Shown here: positions 17,381 through 25,995 of the stretch, piece by piece
Numbering within the stretch: the first letter of the stretch is position 1
Layout: every line of letters starts with the position of its first letter
Assembly: GCF_003957515.1 (NCBI RefSeq)
Contig: NZ_RQXW01000004.1
Span: 248,001-312,000, forward strand
Length of the DNA stretch: 64,000 bases
DNA from: Amphritea opalescens
GTDB lineage: Bacteria > Pseudomonadota > Gammaproteobacteria > Pseudomonadales > Balneatricaceae
Direction of reading: 5' to 3'
Translations under genes and position numbers: made by a program
The notes under the pieces: generated by a model
The model's input: the letters and a program-made list of their open reading frames with translations, nothing else
Told to the model about the DNA's origin: nothing
The model's database searches: none

Positions 17381-18178
17381 TTAAATTTCCCAGGGAATTA
17401 GTTTTTTTAATAACCGATCGGCCACAAAATAAAGCGTGATCGATAAAGCTGATAATATAAATAAAGCGGCAAACATCTCATCGATCATCATCCGCGCGTT
17501 GGCTTGCAACATGAGGTACCCCAAACCTTCACTGGACCCCACCCATTCACCGGCAACCGCCCCAATGGGCGCAATCACAACAGCCACACGAATCCCCGAA
17601 GCGAGCGCAGGCAAGGCGGCTGGAAATTGAATATGACGTAACATCTGCCATTTGCTTGCTCCCATCGTTTTGACCAAATCTAGATAGCCCACAGGAGTAT
17701 TCCGTAAACCGTCATAACAACAGATGGTAATCGGAAAGAAGATAATTAATGCCGCCATCACGATTTTTGAAGCGATACCGTAACCCAACCACAACATTAA
17801 TATCGGCGCGATGGCAAAGACCGGAATTGCCTGACTGGCGATTAACAGTGGTAATAACCAGCGTTTCATCGGCTTAAACAATAGCATCTGCAACGCGAAT
17901 AACAGCCCCATGGTTAAGCCAAACGCCAAGCCCAGTATGATCTCCTGAGCCGTCACCCAGCTATGCTTGAGAAGAATTGAATGTCTTTCCACCAGCCGAT
18001 CAAACACATCCAGAGGGCTGGGTAAAATAAAGGCCGGCATCTCAAATATAACGACTATCGCTTGCCAAAGACCAATAATCACCATCGCACTGATCAATAT
18101 CCGTATTAACGGATGAGAGAGCCGTTCTTGGCTGTTGACCTTACGGGAGATCGCATCCAGCTGAATCAGATCACTCAT
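17381..18178 (-). CDS. thiX: Thiamine-precursor ABC transporter permease
   Basis: 265-residue inner-membrane permease of the BPD_transp_1 (SsuC/ThiX) family with about six transmembrane segments, the first near residues 25-45 (ILISAMVIIGLWQAIVVIF). The EAA loop region that contacts the ATPase is around YLDLVKTMGASKWQMLRHIQ, followed by FPAALPALASGIR. It overlaps the 3' end of thiZ by eight bases and precedes thiY, consistent with translational coupling. Confidence 0.9.
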   Translation of the reverse strand: MSDLIQLDAISRKVNSQERLSHPLIRILISAMVIIGLWQAIVVIFEMPAFILPSPLDVFDRLVERHSILLKHSWVTAQEIILGLAFGLTMGLLFALQMLLFKPMKRWLLPLLIASQAIPVFAIAPILMLWLGYGIASKIVMAALIIFFPITICCYDGLRNTPVGYLDLVKTMGASKWQMLRHIQFPAALPALASGIRVAVVIAPIGAVAGEWVGSSEGLGYLMLQANARMMIDEMFAALFILSALSITLYFVADRLLKKLIPWEI

Positions 18179-18962
18179 AGTCTTGCTCCAAACGCGTCAT
18201 AATAGTTTGTTGAAGCACAACGCATTCAGCATCAAGACGGCGCGGCGTTTCTGAGGTAGGCACGACTAATAACTCAGCAAACGCAGGCTTCCCCTGCATG
18301 ATGTAGAGTCGGTCAGCTAAACGAATCGCTTCCTGGGGATCATGGGTGATTAACACCACCGTTTTATCTTTTAATAACCGGTAGGCGAGATCTTGTAAGC
18401 GGTAACGTGTAACCGCGTCTAGCGCGGAAAATGGTTCATCCATCAAGACGATAGACTTGTCTTGCATCAACGTCCGCGCCAATGCCACACGCTGACGCAT
18501 ACCGCCGGATAGCTGTTGCGGCAAGCAATGGGCTTGATCCGCCAACCCCACTTGTTGCAATAACTCCTGCGCTTTAATCTTCAGAGCCGCTCTATCGCCT
18601 GTTTGAATATTGGCGCCCAACCGAGTACTGAGCAGCACGTTATCTAATACCGATAACCACGGCATTAATAGATCCTGCTGTGCCATATAGGCAATCTGAC
18701 CCTTCAGATCACATAGCGGCTGTGTACTTAACTCACCGCGCCACTCCGCCTTATCGTCAAGCAAGTGGGCTAAATATCGCAGTAGTGAGCTTTTACCGCA
18801 GCCACTGCGACCCAAAATACAGGTCCATGCTTGGGCGGGGATTGTAAGATGAAGGTCGCTGATCGTCGCTTCAGCGACGTCAAGATAACGCAGATAACCC
18901 CCTGAGATGTCGATACTAACCGCTCTGTTATCGACCGGCAGTGACCGACAATCAACTGACAT
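18171..18962 (-). CDS. thiZ: Thiamine-precursor ABC transporter ATP-binding protein
   Basis: ABC ATPase with Walker A GRSGCGKSS, Q-loop MAQQDLLMPW, signature LSGGMRQRVALARTL, Walker B SIVLMDEPF and H-loop VLITHDPQEA. I place the start at the ATG at 18962, which overlaps the thiD stop region by 11 bases (ATGTCAGTTGA); the frame is open further upstream to 19010. Length about 263 residues, normal for the family. It energises ThiX/ThiY uptake. Confidence 0.9.
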   Translation of the reverse strand: MSVDCRSLPVDNRAVSIDISGGYLRYLDVAEATISDLHLTIPAQAWTCILGRSGCGKSSLLRYLAHLLDDKAEWRGELSTQPLCDLKGQIAYMAQQDLLMPWLSVLDNVLLSTRLGANIQTGDRAALKIKAQELLQQVGLADQAHCLPQQLSGGMRQRVALARTLMQDKSIVLMDEPFSALDAVTRYRLQDLAYRLLKDKTVVLITHDPQEAIRLADRLYIMQGKPAFAELLVVPTSETPRRLDAECVVLQQTIMTRLEQDYE

Positions 18963-19815
18963 CCGCATGCCCATTAAAGAAATGATTGACCGGCCCATGG
19001 CCTTGGCCAATATCTAGCTCATCCGCGTGGGCAATCGCCTGGGAGATATACTGTTTAGCTAACTGGACCGCCTGCAACAAATCATAACCTTGCGCTAAAT
19101 AGGAGGCTATCGCCGATGAAAGTGTGCAGCCCGTACCATGGGTATTACGGGTATTGATCCGTTTCGCCGTCAAATGGTGAACATTATCAGGGAATATAAG
19201 TAGATCATTACTGTTTTCATCTTTCTCTAAATGCCCCCCTTTCAGCAACACCGTTTTGGCACCCAGTTGCCTAAGGCCGCTGATCATTGCCTCCATACTG
19301 CCTTCGTTGTTGGGTACCTCACTACCGATCAACGCCGCGCCTTCAGGTAAATTCGGCGTAATAATATCGGCTAGGGGTAATAATTCTGATTTGAGCGTAT
19401 TGATCGCCGAGGCTTGTAACAATAAATCGCCACTCGTCGCGACCATAACCGGATCGATCACTAAAAATGCAGGCTGATACTGTTTTATTTTAGCCGCCAC
19501 GATTTTGATGATCTCAGCATCGGCCAACATACCGACTTTAACGGCAATAATATTCAAATCGGTAAAAACCGCATCCAACTGTTTTTCAACATGTTTAAGC
19601 GGGATAGGGAAAATAGCGGAGACACCTAGGGTGTTTTGAGCGGTAATCGCGGTGATCACTGAGCAAGCGTATCCTCCCGTTGCCGAGATCGCCTTAATAT
19701 CCGCTTGAATACCCGCACCACCACCACTATCTGAGCCCGCAATCGTTAACACTATAGGCGTAGAAGCTGATGAGACTGTCGGGACTGCGGTACTATTAGA
19801 CATGGAAGTTGACAT
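18952..19815 (-). CDS. thiD: Hydroxymethylpyrimidine / phosphomethylpyrimidine kinase
   Basis: Ribokinase-fold kinase that phosphorylates HMP and HMP-P for thiamine synthesis. Motifs: VLTIAGSDSGGGAGIQADIK (substrate-binding N-terminus), DPVMVATSGDLLL, TPNLPEGAALIG, VLLKGGHLE and NTHGTGCTLSSAIASYLAQG, the anion-hole and catalytic Asp/Cys region. The start at 19815 (MSTSMSNS) is supported by AGGAG five bases upstream; the frame is open up to the riboswitch. Roughly 288 residues. First gene of the operon; adjacency with ThiZXY indicates salvage of external pyrimidine precursors rather than de novo synthesis. Confidence 0.95.
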   Translation of the reverse strand: MSTSMSNSTAVPTVSSASTPIVLTIAGSDSGGGAGIQADIKAISATGGYACSVITAITAQNTLGVSAIFPIPLKHVEKQLDAVFTDLNIIAVKVGMLADAEIIKIVAAKIKQYQPAFLVIDPVMVATSGDLLLQASAINTLKSELLPLADIITPNLPEGAALIGSEVPNNEGSMEAMISGLRQLGAKTVLLKGGHLEKDENSNDLLIFPDNVHHLTAKRINTRNTHGTGCTLSSAIASYLAQGYDLLQAVQLAKQYISQAIAHADELDIGQGHGPVNHFFNGHADVS

Positions 19816-19902
19816 AAAAGCTCCTAGCACGGGCAGATAGGAACTTATCGAGCTGAAGATTTCACGACACTTGAGGAGCAAATCATACAAAGCTAGATGT
19901 AT

Positions 19903-19980
19903 AGTTCCCTACGCCAGTGTTAACTGAATCAGGTTCAACGGGTTTCGGAAAATTCAATCTCAGCCTAATGGCCCCCCGAC
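19903..19980 (-). promoter_or_regulatory. TPP riboswitch (THI element)
   Basis: On the minus strand the conserved THI-box elements appear in order: GGGGGG, the CTGAGA box, ACCCGTTGAACCTGAT, then GTTAACACTGGCGTAGGGAA. It lies about 90 bp upstream of the thiD start, in the sense direction of the thi operon. AGGAGC of the thiD ribosome-binding region can pair with GCTCCT (19874-19879), suggesting translational control. Confidence 0.95.
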
Positions 19981-20481
19981 TATATGATGGGATGATAACA
20001 AGATTGATTGAAAGAGCAATATAACAATGCTAATTGCCTGTCATGCTTAATGCGCAAACCTATTACTTCTAATAACACCAACAGCTGAATAGAAAACGAT
20101 AAAACCAAGACACAGCACAAAGCTTATCAACAAATCCTAATACGAACCGATAGACGACATGCGCGCAAAACAATGAATAATATATTCCCAAAGAGAATCT
20201 ATCGTCACCCTATTATTCATCAGGGTATTCGCAGTGATTAGAAGCCAAAGAATAAAGAGTCTATTTAACGCTTAACACCATAATTAACAGGCACCCGTAA
20301 AAGTAGTCAAAAAATTAATGACGTTTTATACGTTCGAGGCTACTTAAGACGAAATTTACCAGTACAAAATATTTTCATTTATCGACAAAAAATAGTCGAT
20401 AAAAAGCAATGCACTCAGATGGCGCAATCAATAAATTAAAATATTATGCTAACTATAATAAAAAGCTTTCTGGCACATTAA
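19981..20481. other. Gene-free AT-rich region
   Basis: About 500 bp upstream of the TPP riboswitch that should contain the thi operon promoter at its left end. I see no open frame with a plausible ribosome-binding site, no RNA motif and no clear repeat. Confidence 0.5.
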
Positions 20482-20748
20482 CTATCGTTTGTTTTTTTGA
20501 TATCTCGCCATATCTTTGACTAAACCACCAAAATCATAACCTAATGTTGCAGCTTCGGTGAGGACTGACCTTGCTTTTGGCATATCGACAGCAACGCCGG
20601 ATCTTGCCAATTTCCTTGAAAGGTATTCCTCTCGTTTCCTTTGTTTTTGCTTACCTAAGTCGGGTATTCTAGCCAGAATAGTATCGAGTTGTTCGCAGGT
20701 TAAATCCGTTAAGCAGTCTTCCAAAGTAACACTTTTATCTATCTTCAT
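20482..20748 (-). CDS. Small hypothetical protein (88 residues)
   Basis: Not recognised. A charged, soluble, probably alpha-helical protein: DIL/LDCLTDLTCEQLDTILA, then a basic KQKQRKREEYLSRKLARSG and a C-terminal GYDFGGLVKDMARYQKNKR. No signal peptide or membrane segment. The strong AAGGGG Shine-Dalgarno element seven bases before the ATG supports real translation. It stands alone between long gene-poor stretches. A nucleic-acid-binding role would fit the basic character, but nothing in the sequence proves it. Confidence 0.5.
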   Translation of the reverse strand: MKIDKSVTLEDCLTDLTCEQLDTILARIPDLGKQKQRKREEYLSRKLARSGVAVDMPKARSVLTEAATLGYDFGGLVKDMARYQKNKR

Positions 20749-21096
20749 TCATTCCCCTTACATCATTGCGGTAATTACGGCATAGCTTAATGGATACGGC
20801 TGAATTTTTCACCTGTTGAATCCATATACTCATGCAGATTGTTAGGAAACAAAGCATTCACCGTAAACTTAAGCTCCACTCCCAAGCATCCGCCAAAACC
20901 TTTATCATCAACCGAAAGGTAACTGCAGCCGTGTAGGATAAACGCGCGGAACATCTCGCTCAAGGAGTGAGATAAAATACACATAAACATGAGATGGAAA
21001 CCTTCTGATCGCGATGAACGTAATCGAATCGTTCAAATGACAGAAGGTTCCTTCACCCTAATAACTATGCGCTCGTTATCCCTTGAGTACAACCTA
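20749..21096. other. Gene-poor region with a long hairpin behind the bufferin operon
   Basis: An inverted repeat with AACCTTCTG (20999-21007) and CAGAAGGTT (21041-21049), plus inner GAACG/CGTTC pairing, lies about 50 bp after the DoxX gene of the minus-strand bufferin operon and ends in GGTTT on that strand; it is the likely terminator. An open minus-strand frame at 20787-20990 (67 codons) has no ribosome-binding site and no recognised family; it may be a decayed gene. Confidence 0.45.
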
Positions 21097-21645
21097 TCAT
21101 TTAGTCACTACGGGCTTGCTATCCAGCCCCAGCAATCGATCGATCGATAGAATACCCGGCCCACGAGCCACGATGATTAATAAAGAAATAGCCCACCAAG
21201 ATGCGGGGTTAATCCAGTGATCCCATGTAGGGAAAACCGCCAGTTGAATAAACATTGTCATACCGATCAGACCAAGCGCCGCAAAACGGGACAACAAACC
21301 GATAATCAGCAATATAGGCAATACAACTTCGGCAATACCCGCAAATACGGCGAGCAGTTCTATCATGCGCACCACAAATGAGCCTTCAACATAATCGAGC
21401 GTTTCAGGGTTACACAACTGCAACGCCCCGGGCCTGACAGGATCAGGGCAGAAAAATTCATACATAAACAGGTCATATTTATCGACATTAAACTGCAGGA
21501 AGCCATCCCACTTACTCAAGCCGGAATCGAGAAAAACCTTCGCCACCATAAAACGAAGAAAAAACAGGGCCAGGGGCTCTAAAAACCGAGACAGCTGCAA
21601 ACCCATTTGCACATATAGCGCGCGAAACTTCTCTACCATCTTCAT
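21097..21645 (-). CDS. DoxX family membrane protein of the bufferin operon
   Basis: 182-residue inner-membrane protein with about four hydrophobic segments (FFLRFMVAKVFLDSGLSKWD, then LLAVFAGIAEVVLPILLIIG and ALGLIGMTMFIQLAVF). The KVFLDSGLSKWDGF opening and FPTWDHWINPASWWA are typical of DoxX proteins in DUF692-DUF2063 operons (HvfD-like). It follows bufC by nine bases. Likely partner in maturation or redox chemistry of the modified peptide at the membrane; exact role unknown. Confidence 0.82.
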   Translation of the reverse strand: MKMVEKFRALYVQMGLQLSRFLEPLALFFLRFMVAKVFLDSGLSKWDGFLQFNVDKYDLFMYEFFCPDPVRPGALQLCNPETLDYVEGSFVVRMIELLAVFAGIAEVVLPILLIIGLLSRFAALGLIGMTMFIQLAVFPTWDHWINPASWWAISLLIIVARGPGILSIDRLLGLDSKPVVTK

Positions 21646-21654
21646 GTTAATGTC

Positions 21655-22515
21655 CTAACTTTTATAATTATATTTCGTCAAATCAATATCTAATATTTCA
21701 TTCTGCAGGCAGGCAGAGAAAACATCGCTTACATCAAAACTGGGGTCTAAAGCCAACGCGGCATCAAACGCTTTTTCCAGCACGCCGTCATCCTGTAACA
21801 CTCGCATCAATGCCACTTCGGGAGCTGACAGTAAGCGTGCTTGCACTGCACCGTTGAGCTGCCAAAACATCACCGTATCAACCGCTATCGAGCTATCGGC
21901 TTGCGCCAATTCAGACAGATTCATATGCCCTTCTGGAGACAACTGTAGTGGCTCGACATCAGGGCTGTTCATTTTAAAACCAATCCATTGATTCAAGGTG
22001 CCGGGATTAAACCGCAGCAGGTCAACACTGGCATTTAATGTCACCTGCGCTTGAGTAAAATCCTCACCCTGTTCAACCAACCAAGTAATTTTATCGGCGG
22101 TTAGCGTCTGCGTCGTACCAGCACTCATCAAACTCGTTAGCCAGGCATAATCCAAGCGCGCCAAATCAACTAGACTCGCGGGCAAGAGCATCGGGCCGCC
22201 TTGCTGTTCTAATTCCGCCAGCAGATCCCTAATAAAGTAAGGGAAATATTCACCATAGCCGACCAGTGTGCCAATCTCCGGCGGGTAATGATCCACATAA
22301 AGGCCGGCAAACTGGTTAAAGTATTCTCGCCCTAGGCTTTTCTCGCACACCGGAAAATTAGCGGCTAGTGCGTCAATACAGCCTTTATAAAAACCATTCC
22401 GATAAATTGCTAATCGCTTTATCTGCGTTGCATCAACGCAATAGTCATTCATGCCGCCGGCATCACCGGTACGCAGGTAGTCTGTAAAAGCATCGATATA
22501 AGGGCTAAGTGACAT
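21655..22515 (-). CDS. bufC: DUF2063 recognition/partner protein (BufC/HvfC)
   Basis: 286 residues with an N-terminal DUF2063 putative DNA-binding-type domain (about 5-95: FTDYLRTGD, RLAIYRNGFYKGCIDALAAN, FPVCEKSLGREYF) and a variable C-terminal domain. In MNIO-dependent RiPP systems such proteins act as partner of the DUF692 enzyme that recognises the precursor peptide. It starts one base inside the bufB stop and precedes the DoxX gene by nine bases, indicating tight coupling. Confidence 0.85.
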   Translation of the reverse strand: MSLSPYIDAFTDYLRTGDAGGMNDYCVDATQIKRLAIYRNGFYKGCIDALAANFPVCEKSLGREYFNQFAGLYVDHYPPEIGTLVGYGEYFPYFIRDLLAELEQQGGPMLLPASLVDLARLDYAWLTSLMSAGTTQTLTADKITWLVEQGEDFTQAQVTLNASVDLLRFNPGTLNQWIGFKMNSPDVEPLQLSPEGHMNLSELAQADSSIAVDTVMFWQLNGAVQARLLSAPEVALMRVLQDDGVLEKAFDAALALDPSFDVSDVFSACLQNEILDIDLTKYNYKS

Positions 22516-23459
22516 TACCGGGTTCCTCCTAGAGAAACGTTAGCAGAGGCAACTTCATAACGGCATTGATCTAAGTAACCTTGTGCTTGCTGACGTTCAT
22601 TCATTAATTCAGCAAACGGCGGTAGATTGGCATCTCTTTCCACCAGTACAGGGCGGTGACCGAACAGTGTTAACGCATGTTGCAATAACTCCCATACTGG
22701 CAAATCGACGGGTGAGGCGTGGCTATCGATCAATAACGCTTGGCCTAACTCGGGATCTGGATCATGGCCGGCTATATGAATTTCGCCAACCAACTCAGCG
22801 GGGATCTGTGATAAATACTGCGCGGCATCAATACCGGTATTTTTACTGCTGAGATACAGGTTATTAATGTCGATTAATAAGCCGCAACCGCTACGCTGTG
22901 CCGCTTCGACTAAAAACTGGGGTTCATCCATTTCGCTGGTAAAATCCAAATAATTACTCGGATTTTCAATTAAAATACGCCGCCCTATGCCTGATTGATA
23001 TCGATCAACCCCGTCAACTAATGACTGTAAAGCATCCTGTGTTCTAGGTAACGGCATCAAATCGGCAAAATACGCACCGCTCGCCCGTGACCAAACGGCA
23101 TGTTCGGAGATCAGCGTTGGCTGAAATTCATTAATTAACGCTTTAACCTGCTTGATATGTTCAGGCATCGATTGATGATCATAACCGAGTGAGCCCCCTA
23201 CCCCATGAAAACTCAGATCGTAATTCTCACGGATTGCTCGGAGATAGTTTAGCCGAGGCCCGCCCGCAACAAAGTAGTTCTCTGTATGGACTTCAAACCA
23301 CAAATGACCACCAGTGCAGACCTCTTCGCCCGTCGGCAACGCTAAAATATCATCCAGATGCTCAGCCTTTAAACCAAGGCCGGCACCAAGATGCGCCCCC
23401 GCAATCAACGATGGCGGAGGCGAGGGGCATTCATTAACCTGCAAGAGAACCTGTTCCAT
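22515..23459 (-). CDS. bufB: DUF692 multinuclear non-heme iron oxygenase (BufB, MNIO)
   Basis: DUF692/MNIO-family TIM-barrel enzyme that oxidatively modifies cysteines of a small partner peptide. Iron-ligand type motifs: [48 protein letters not shown] and [10 protein letters not shown] choose the ATG at 23459 ([12 protein letters not shown]), which overlaps the bufA 3' end by 26 bases; the frame is open further upstream, but that part would lie wholly inside bufA. The operon bufA-bufB-bufC-DoxX matches bufferin/HvfABCD systems that handle copper. Confidence 0.9.
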   Translation of the reverse strand: MEQVLLQVNECPSPPPSLIAGAHLGAGLGLKAEHLDDILALPTGEEVCTGGHLWFEVHTENYFVAGGPRLNYLRAIRENYDLSFHGVGGSLGYDHQSMPEHIKQVKALINEFQPTLISEHAVWSRASGAYFADLMPLPRTQDALQSLVDGVDRYQSGIGRRILIENPSNYLDFTSEMDEPQFLVEAAQRSGCGLLIDINNLYLSSKNTGIDAAQYLSQIPAELVGEIHIAGHDPDPELGQALLIDSHASPVDLPVWELLQHALTLFGHRPVLVERDANLPPFAELMNERQQAQGYLDQCRYEVASANVSLGGTR

Positions 23460-23781
23460 TCGGTGTAACGATGGATTCACAAGTACCTTTAGGCGCATAA
23501 GTCCAAGAATTCGCTTGGAAATCTTGAGTCGAGGTACCTTCACAGCTAGTACCTGCACCGGCAGCACAATCATTCTCACCCGCTAGCGCAATACCAAAAC
23601 ACTTATCTTTACGGCCGCTAATTTTATCGCCGGCTAACCAACCATTCACTTTCGCCTGAACTTCAGCCGATGCGGTTTCAGATACTTTCAATTGACTGTT
23701 AGGGCCGGCAATCGTACCTGTGCTAAGAAGTGCAGTGGATGCGCCGAGAAGTAGTGCTGCTGCTAAGTTTGCCTTGTTCAT
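23434..23781 (-). CDS. bufA: Bufferin-type precursor peptide (BufA1, DUF2282)
   Basis: 115-residue secreted peptide with a signal peptide (residues 1-26, hydrophobic [16 protein letters not shown], cleavage after IAG). The mature part has four cysteines, C61, C72, C80 and C101, in [22 protein letters not shown] and KGTCES, the DUF2282 pattern of bufferins. In characterised members the cysteines are converted by the MNIO enzyme and the peptide chelates copper in the periplasm. GGAG lies eight bases before the ATG. First gene of the operon; copper induction is expected from the family but no operator was recognised. Confidence 0.9.
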   Translation of the reverse strand: MNKANLAAALLLGASTALLSTGTIAGPNSQLKVSETASAEVQAKVNGWLAGDKISGRKDKCFGIALAGENDCAAGAGTSCEGTSTQDFQANSWTYAPKGTCESIVTPNGTGSLAG

Positions 23782-24526
23782 TGTATTACTCCAGATGAAA
23801 TCGATAAGATTACTTTAATTATTTTTACAATTAACTTTTCAGTTAAACATTCATTCAAGCTCGCCATGTTTTAAGCATCACACACCATTTAATTAACGGT
23901 TATCTGTAGAGCGGCTTCGTTAAGCCTAGACCACTAATGCTCTTTTATAAGCAACTACATCAAACCGGCATATGAACAACTACTCATTTTGACATTTGGT
24001 TGTCGCTGCTTGATGATTCACACTTTAGAGGCTAATACTGAAACTAAACTGAAAGGACAAAAATAATAATCGAGCACAAAACAAGCATTCAGAACCACAC
24101 GAAATCACATTAAAAACACCGATATGCCGCCAACATCTCCAAAAACCAATAAAACAAAGCAAAGTCTAGTTTTGCTTTTGCAATAGAAACGTTGATAAAC
24201 CATAACAACGCTTTAAATTTAACGCGTCTTATATTTATTTAGACCGATATATTTCATCGCAGCCGAGATCATATAGACTAAAGTAAAAAAGTAGCAGATC
24301 TCATTATTATCACTCGCAAATCGCTAAAATAGATAATTTATCGCTATGGCGTGTTCTTTCGAATAAAAACGCATCGCCATGCAACATAAAAATACGACGG
24401 TATACGTAAAGGAAAAGCCACCATACTGGCACGCTCTCAAGGTAAATAATATTGAGTCATCTATCCTATATTTACCGGTTCAATGACAGAGGCAATATAG
24501 ACACAGTCGCCAACATCATTGCCAAC
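23782..24526. other. Gene-free AT-rich region upstream of bufA
   Basis: About 740 bp containing the bufA promoter at its left end. I see no coding frame, RNA motif or strong repeat; only short hairpins such as GGCTT/AAGCC. Nothing indicates a terminator for the neighbouring amidohydrolase. Confidence 0.45.
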
Positions 24527-25807
24527 TCACAATAGACCTTTTGAAAAATTCACGGGCTCCTCTGTACCGGTCACGTTGACATAGTGTTGTTGTAAAGGGG
24601 TTCTAGCGATCACCACACCACGCCTGATAACGAATAACCGATTGGGCTTTAACTGCAGCGCTTCGACCGGGCTGTTCGCCTGTAGGATAACCAGATCGGC
24701 GTGACAGCCAGGTTCAAGACCATAACCCTCTAGCCCCATCACTTTAGCGCCATTCACCGTGACCGCATCATAGGCCTGCTGCATCCCCTTCAGGCTAGTC
24801 ATCTGAGCAACATGTAACCCCATGCTCGCCACCTCTAGCATGTCGTGAGTGCCCATGCTGTACCATGGGTCCATCACACAGTCATGGCCAAACGCCACGT
24901 TGATACCGGCGTTAAGCAACTCTGGCACCCGAGTCATACCGCGGCGCTTAGGATAGCTATCATGACGCCCTTGTAGGGTTATATTGATCAGAGGGTTCGC
25001 CACCGCATGAATACCCGCTTCACTCATCAATGGCAGCAATTTACTCACATAGTAATTATCCATGGAGTGCATCGAGGTTAAATGAGATCCCGTTACCCTA
25101 CCGTTAAGGCCTAGTCGCTGGGTTTCACTAGTCAGGGTTTCAATATGGCGAGAGTTGGGATCATCACTTTCATCGCAATGCATATCGACCCGCAGACCAC
25201 GCGCAGCGGCGATTTCGCACAGCTCACGTATCGCTATGGCGCCGTCGTTCATGGTGCGCTCAAAATGGGGGATGCCGCCGACTACATCGACTCCTTTATC
25301 GAGGGCACGTAATAGGTTTTCCCGCGAACGGCGATAGCGCAGAAATCCATCTTGCGGAAATGCCACCAGCTGTAGATCGATATAGGGTTTCATCTCTTCG
25401 CGTACTTCGAGCAGTGCATCGACGGCGAATAAGCGATCATCACAGATATCGACATGACTGCGAATACACAAGGTTCCCTGAGACACCGACCAGCGACACA
25501 TATCTAAAGCACGCTGCTTAATAGACTCAACGGTCAACTGAGGCTTCAATTCACCCCATAACTCAATCCCCTCAAGGAGAGTACCGCTTTGATTCAATCG
25601 GGGCTGGCCAAGACTGAGCGCAGAATCCATATGAAAATGACTATCGACAAATGGCGGAGATGCTAAATACCCCAAGCCATCAATCACCTTAGCGGCTTGG
25701 CCCTGTATCGCCGGAGCAACCTCAAGAATCTTGCCATCCTTGATCGCAATATCAACACCTTTACGCCCATCCGGTAGGTTCACATTCCGCACCAGCATAT
25801 CTAACAT
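24527..25807 (-). CDS. Cytosine-deaminase-like amidohydrolase
   Basis: 426-residue COG0402 amidohydrolase with the full CodA-like architecture. Metal ligands: H57 and H59 in DSHFHMDSA, H210 in DMHCDES, H242 in GSHLTSMHS and D309 in FGHDCVMDPWY. Long stretches resemble Escherichia coli CodA (IDLQLVAFPQDG, NPLINITLQGRHDSYPKRRG), so hydrolytic deamination of a cyclic amide or pyrimidine is likely. In CodA the residue after the metal Asp is a second Asp (D314); here it is Cys310, so cytosine itself is not assured. A single gene, next to the bufferin and c-di-GMP genes, with no codB permease. Confidence 0.8.
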   Translation of the reverse strand: MLDMLVRNVNLPDGRKGVDIAIKDGKILEVAPAIQGQAAKVIDGLGYLASPPFVDSHFHMDSALSLGQPRLNQSGTLLEGIELWGELKPQLTVESIKQRALDMCRWSVSQGTLCIRSHVDICDDRLFAVDALLEVREEMKPYIDLQLVAFPQDGFLRYRRSRENLLRALDKGVDVVGGIPHFERTMNDGAIAIRELCEIAAARGLRVDMHCDESDDPNSRHIETLTSETQRLGLNGRVTGSHLTSMHSMDNYYVSKLLPLMSEAGIHAVANPLINITLQGRHDSYPKRRGMTRVPELLNAGINVAFGHDCVMDPWYSMGTHDMLEVASMGLHVAQMTSLKGMQQAYDAVTVNGAKVMGLEGYGLEPGCHADLVILQANSPVEALQLKPNRLFVIRRGVVIARTPLQQHYVNVTGTEEPVNFSKGLL

Positions 25808-25995
25808 AGATCACTCCTTAACAGACGGCCTCGCCAAAACAGCAGGTCTATCAATATAGTAATGTCGATTAGTCGATTAAAAGGCATCGCTAAAACACCA
25901 ACAAACGTCAGCCGCTAGCCATTTAGCCTAACGCTTTATCCGCATAAAACCCGGCAGCCTCGGCGATCGTTTTCTCTTATCGGAAGAGTGAATCG

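Noticed and set aside
20787-20990. 67-codon minus-strand open frame behind the bufferin operon
   Set aside because: No ribosome-binding site and no recognisable domain; noted only within the gap entry.
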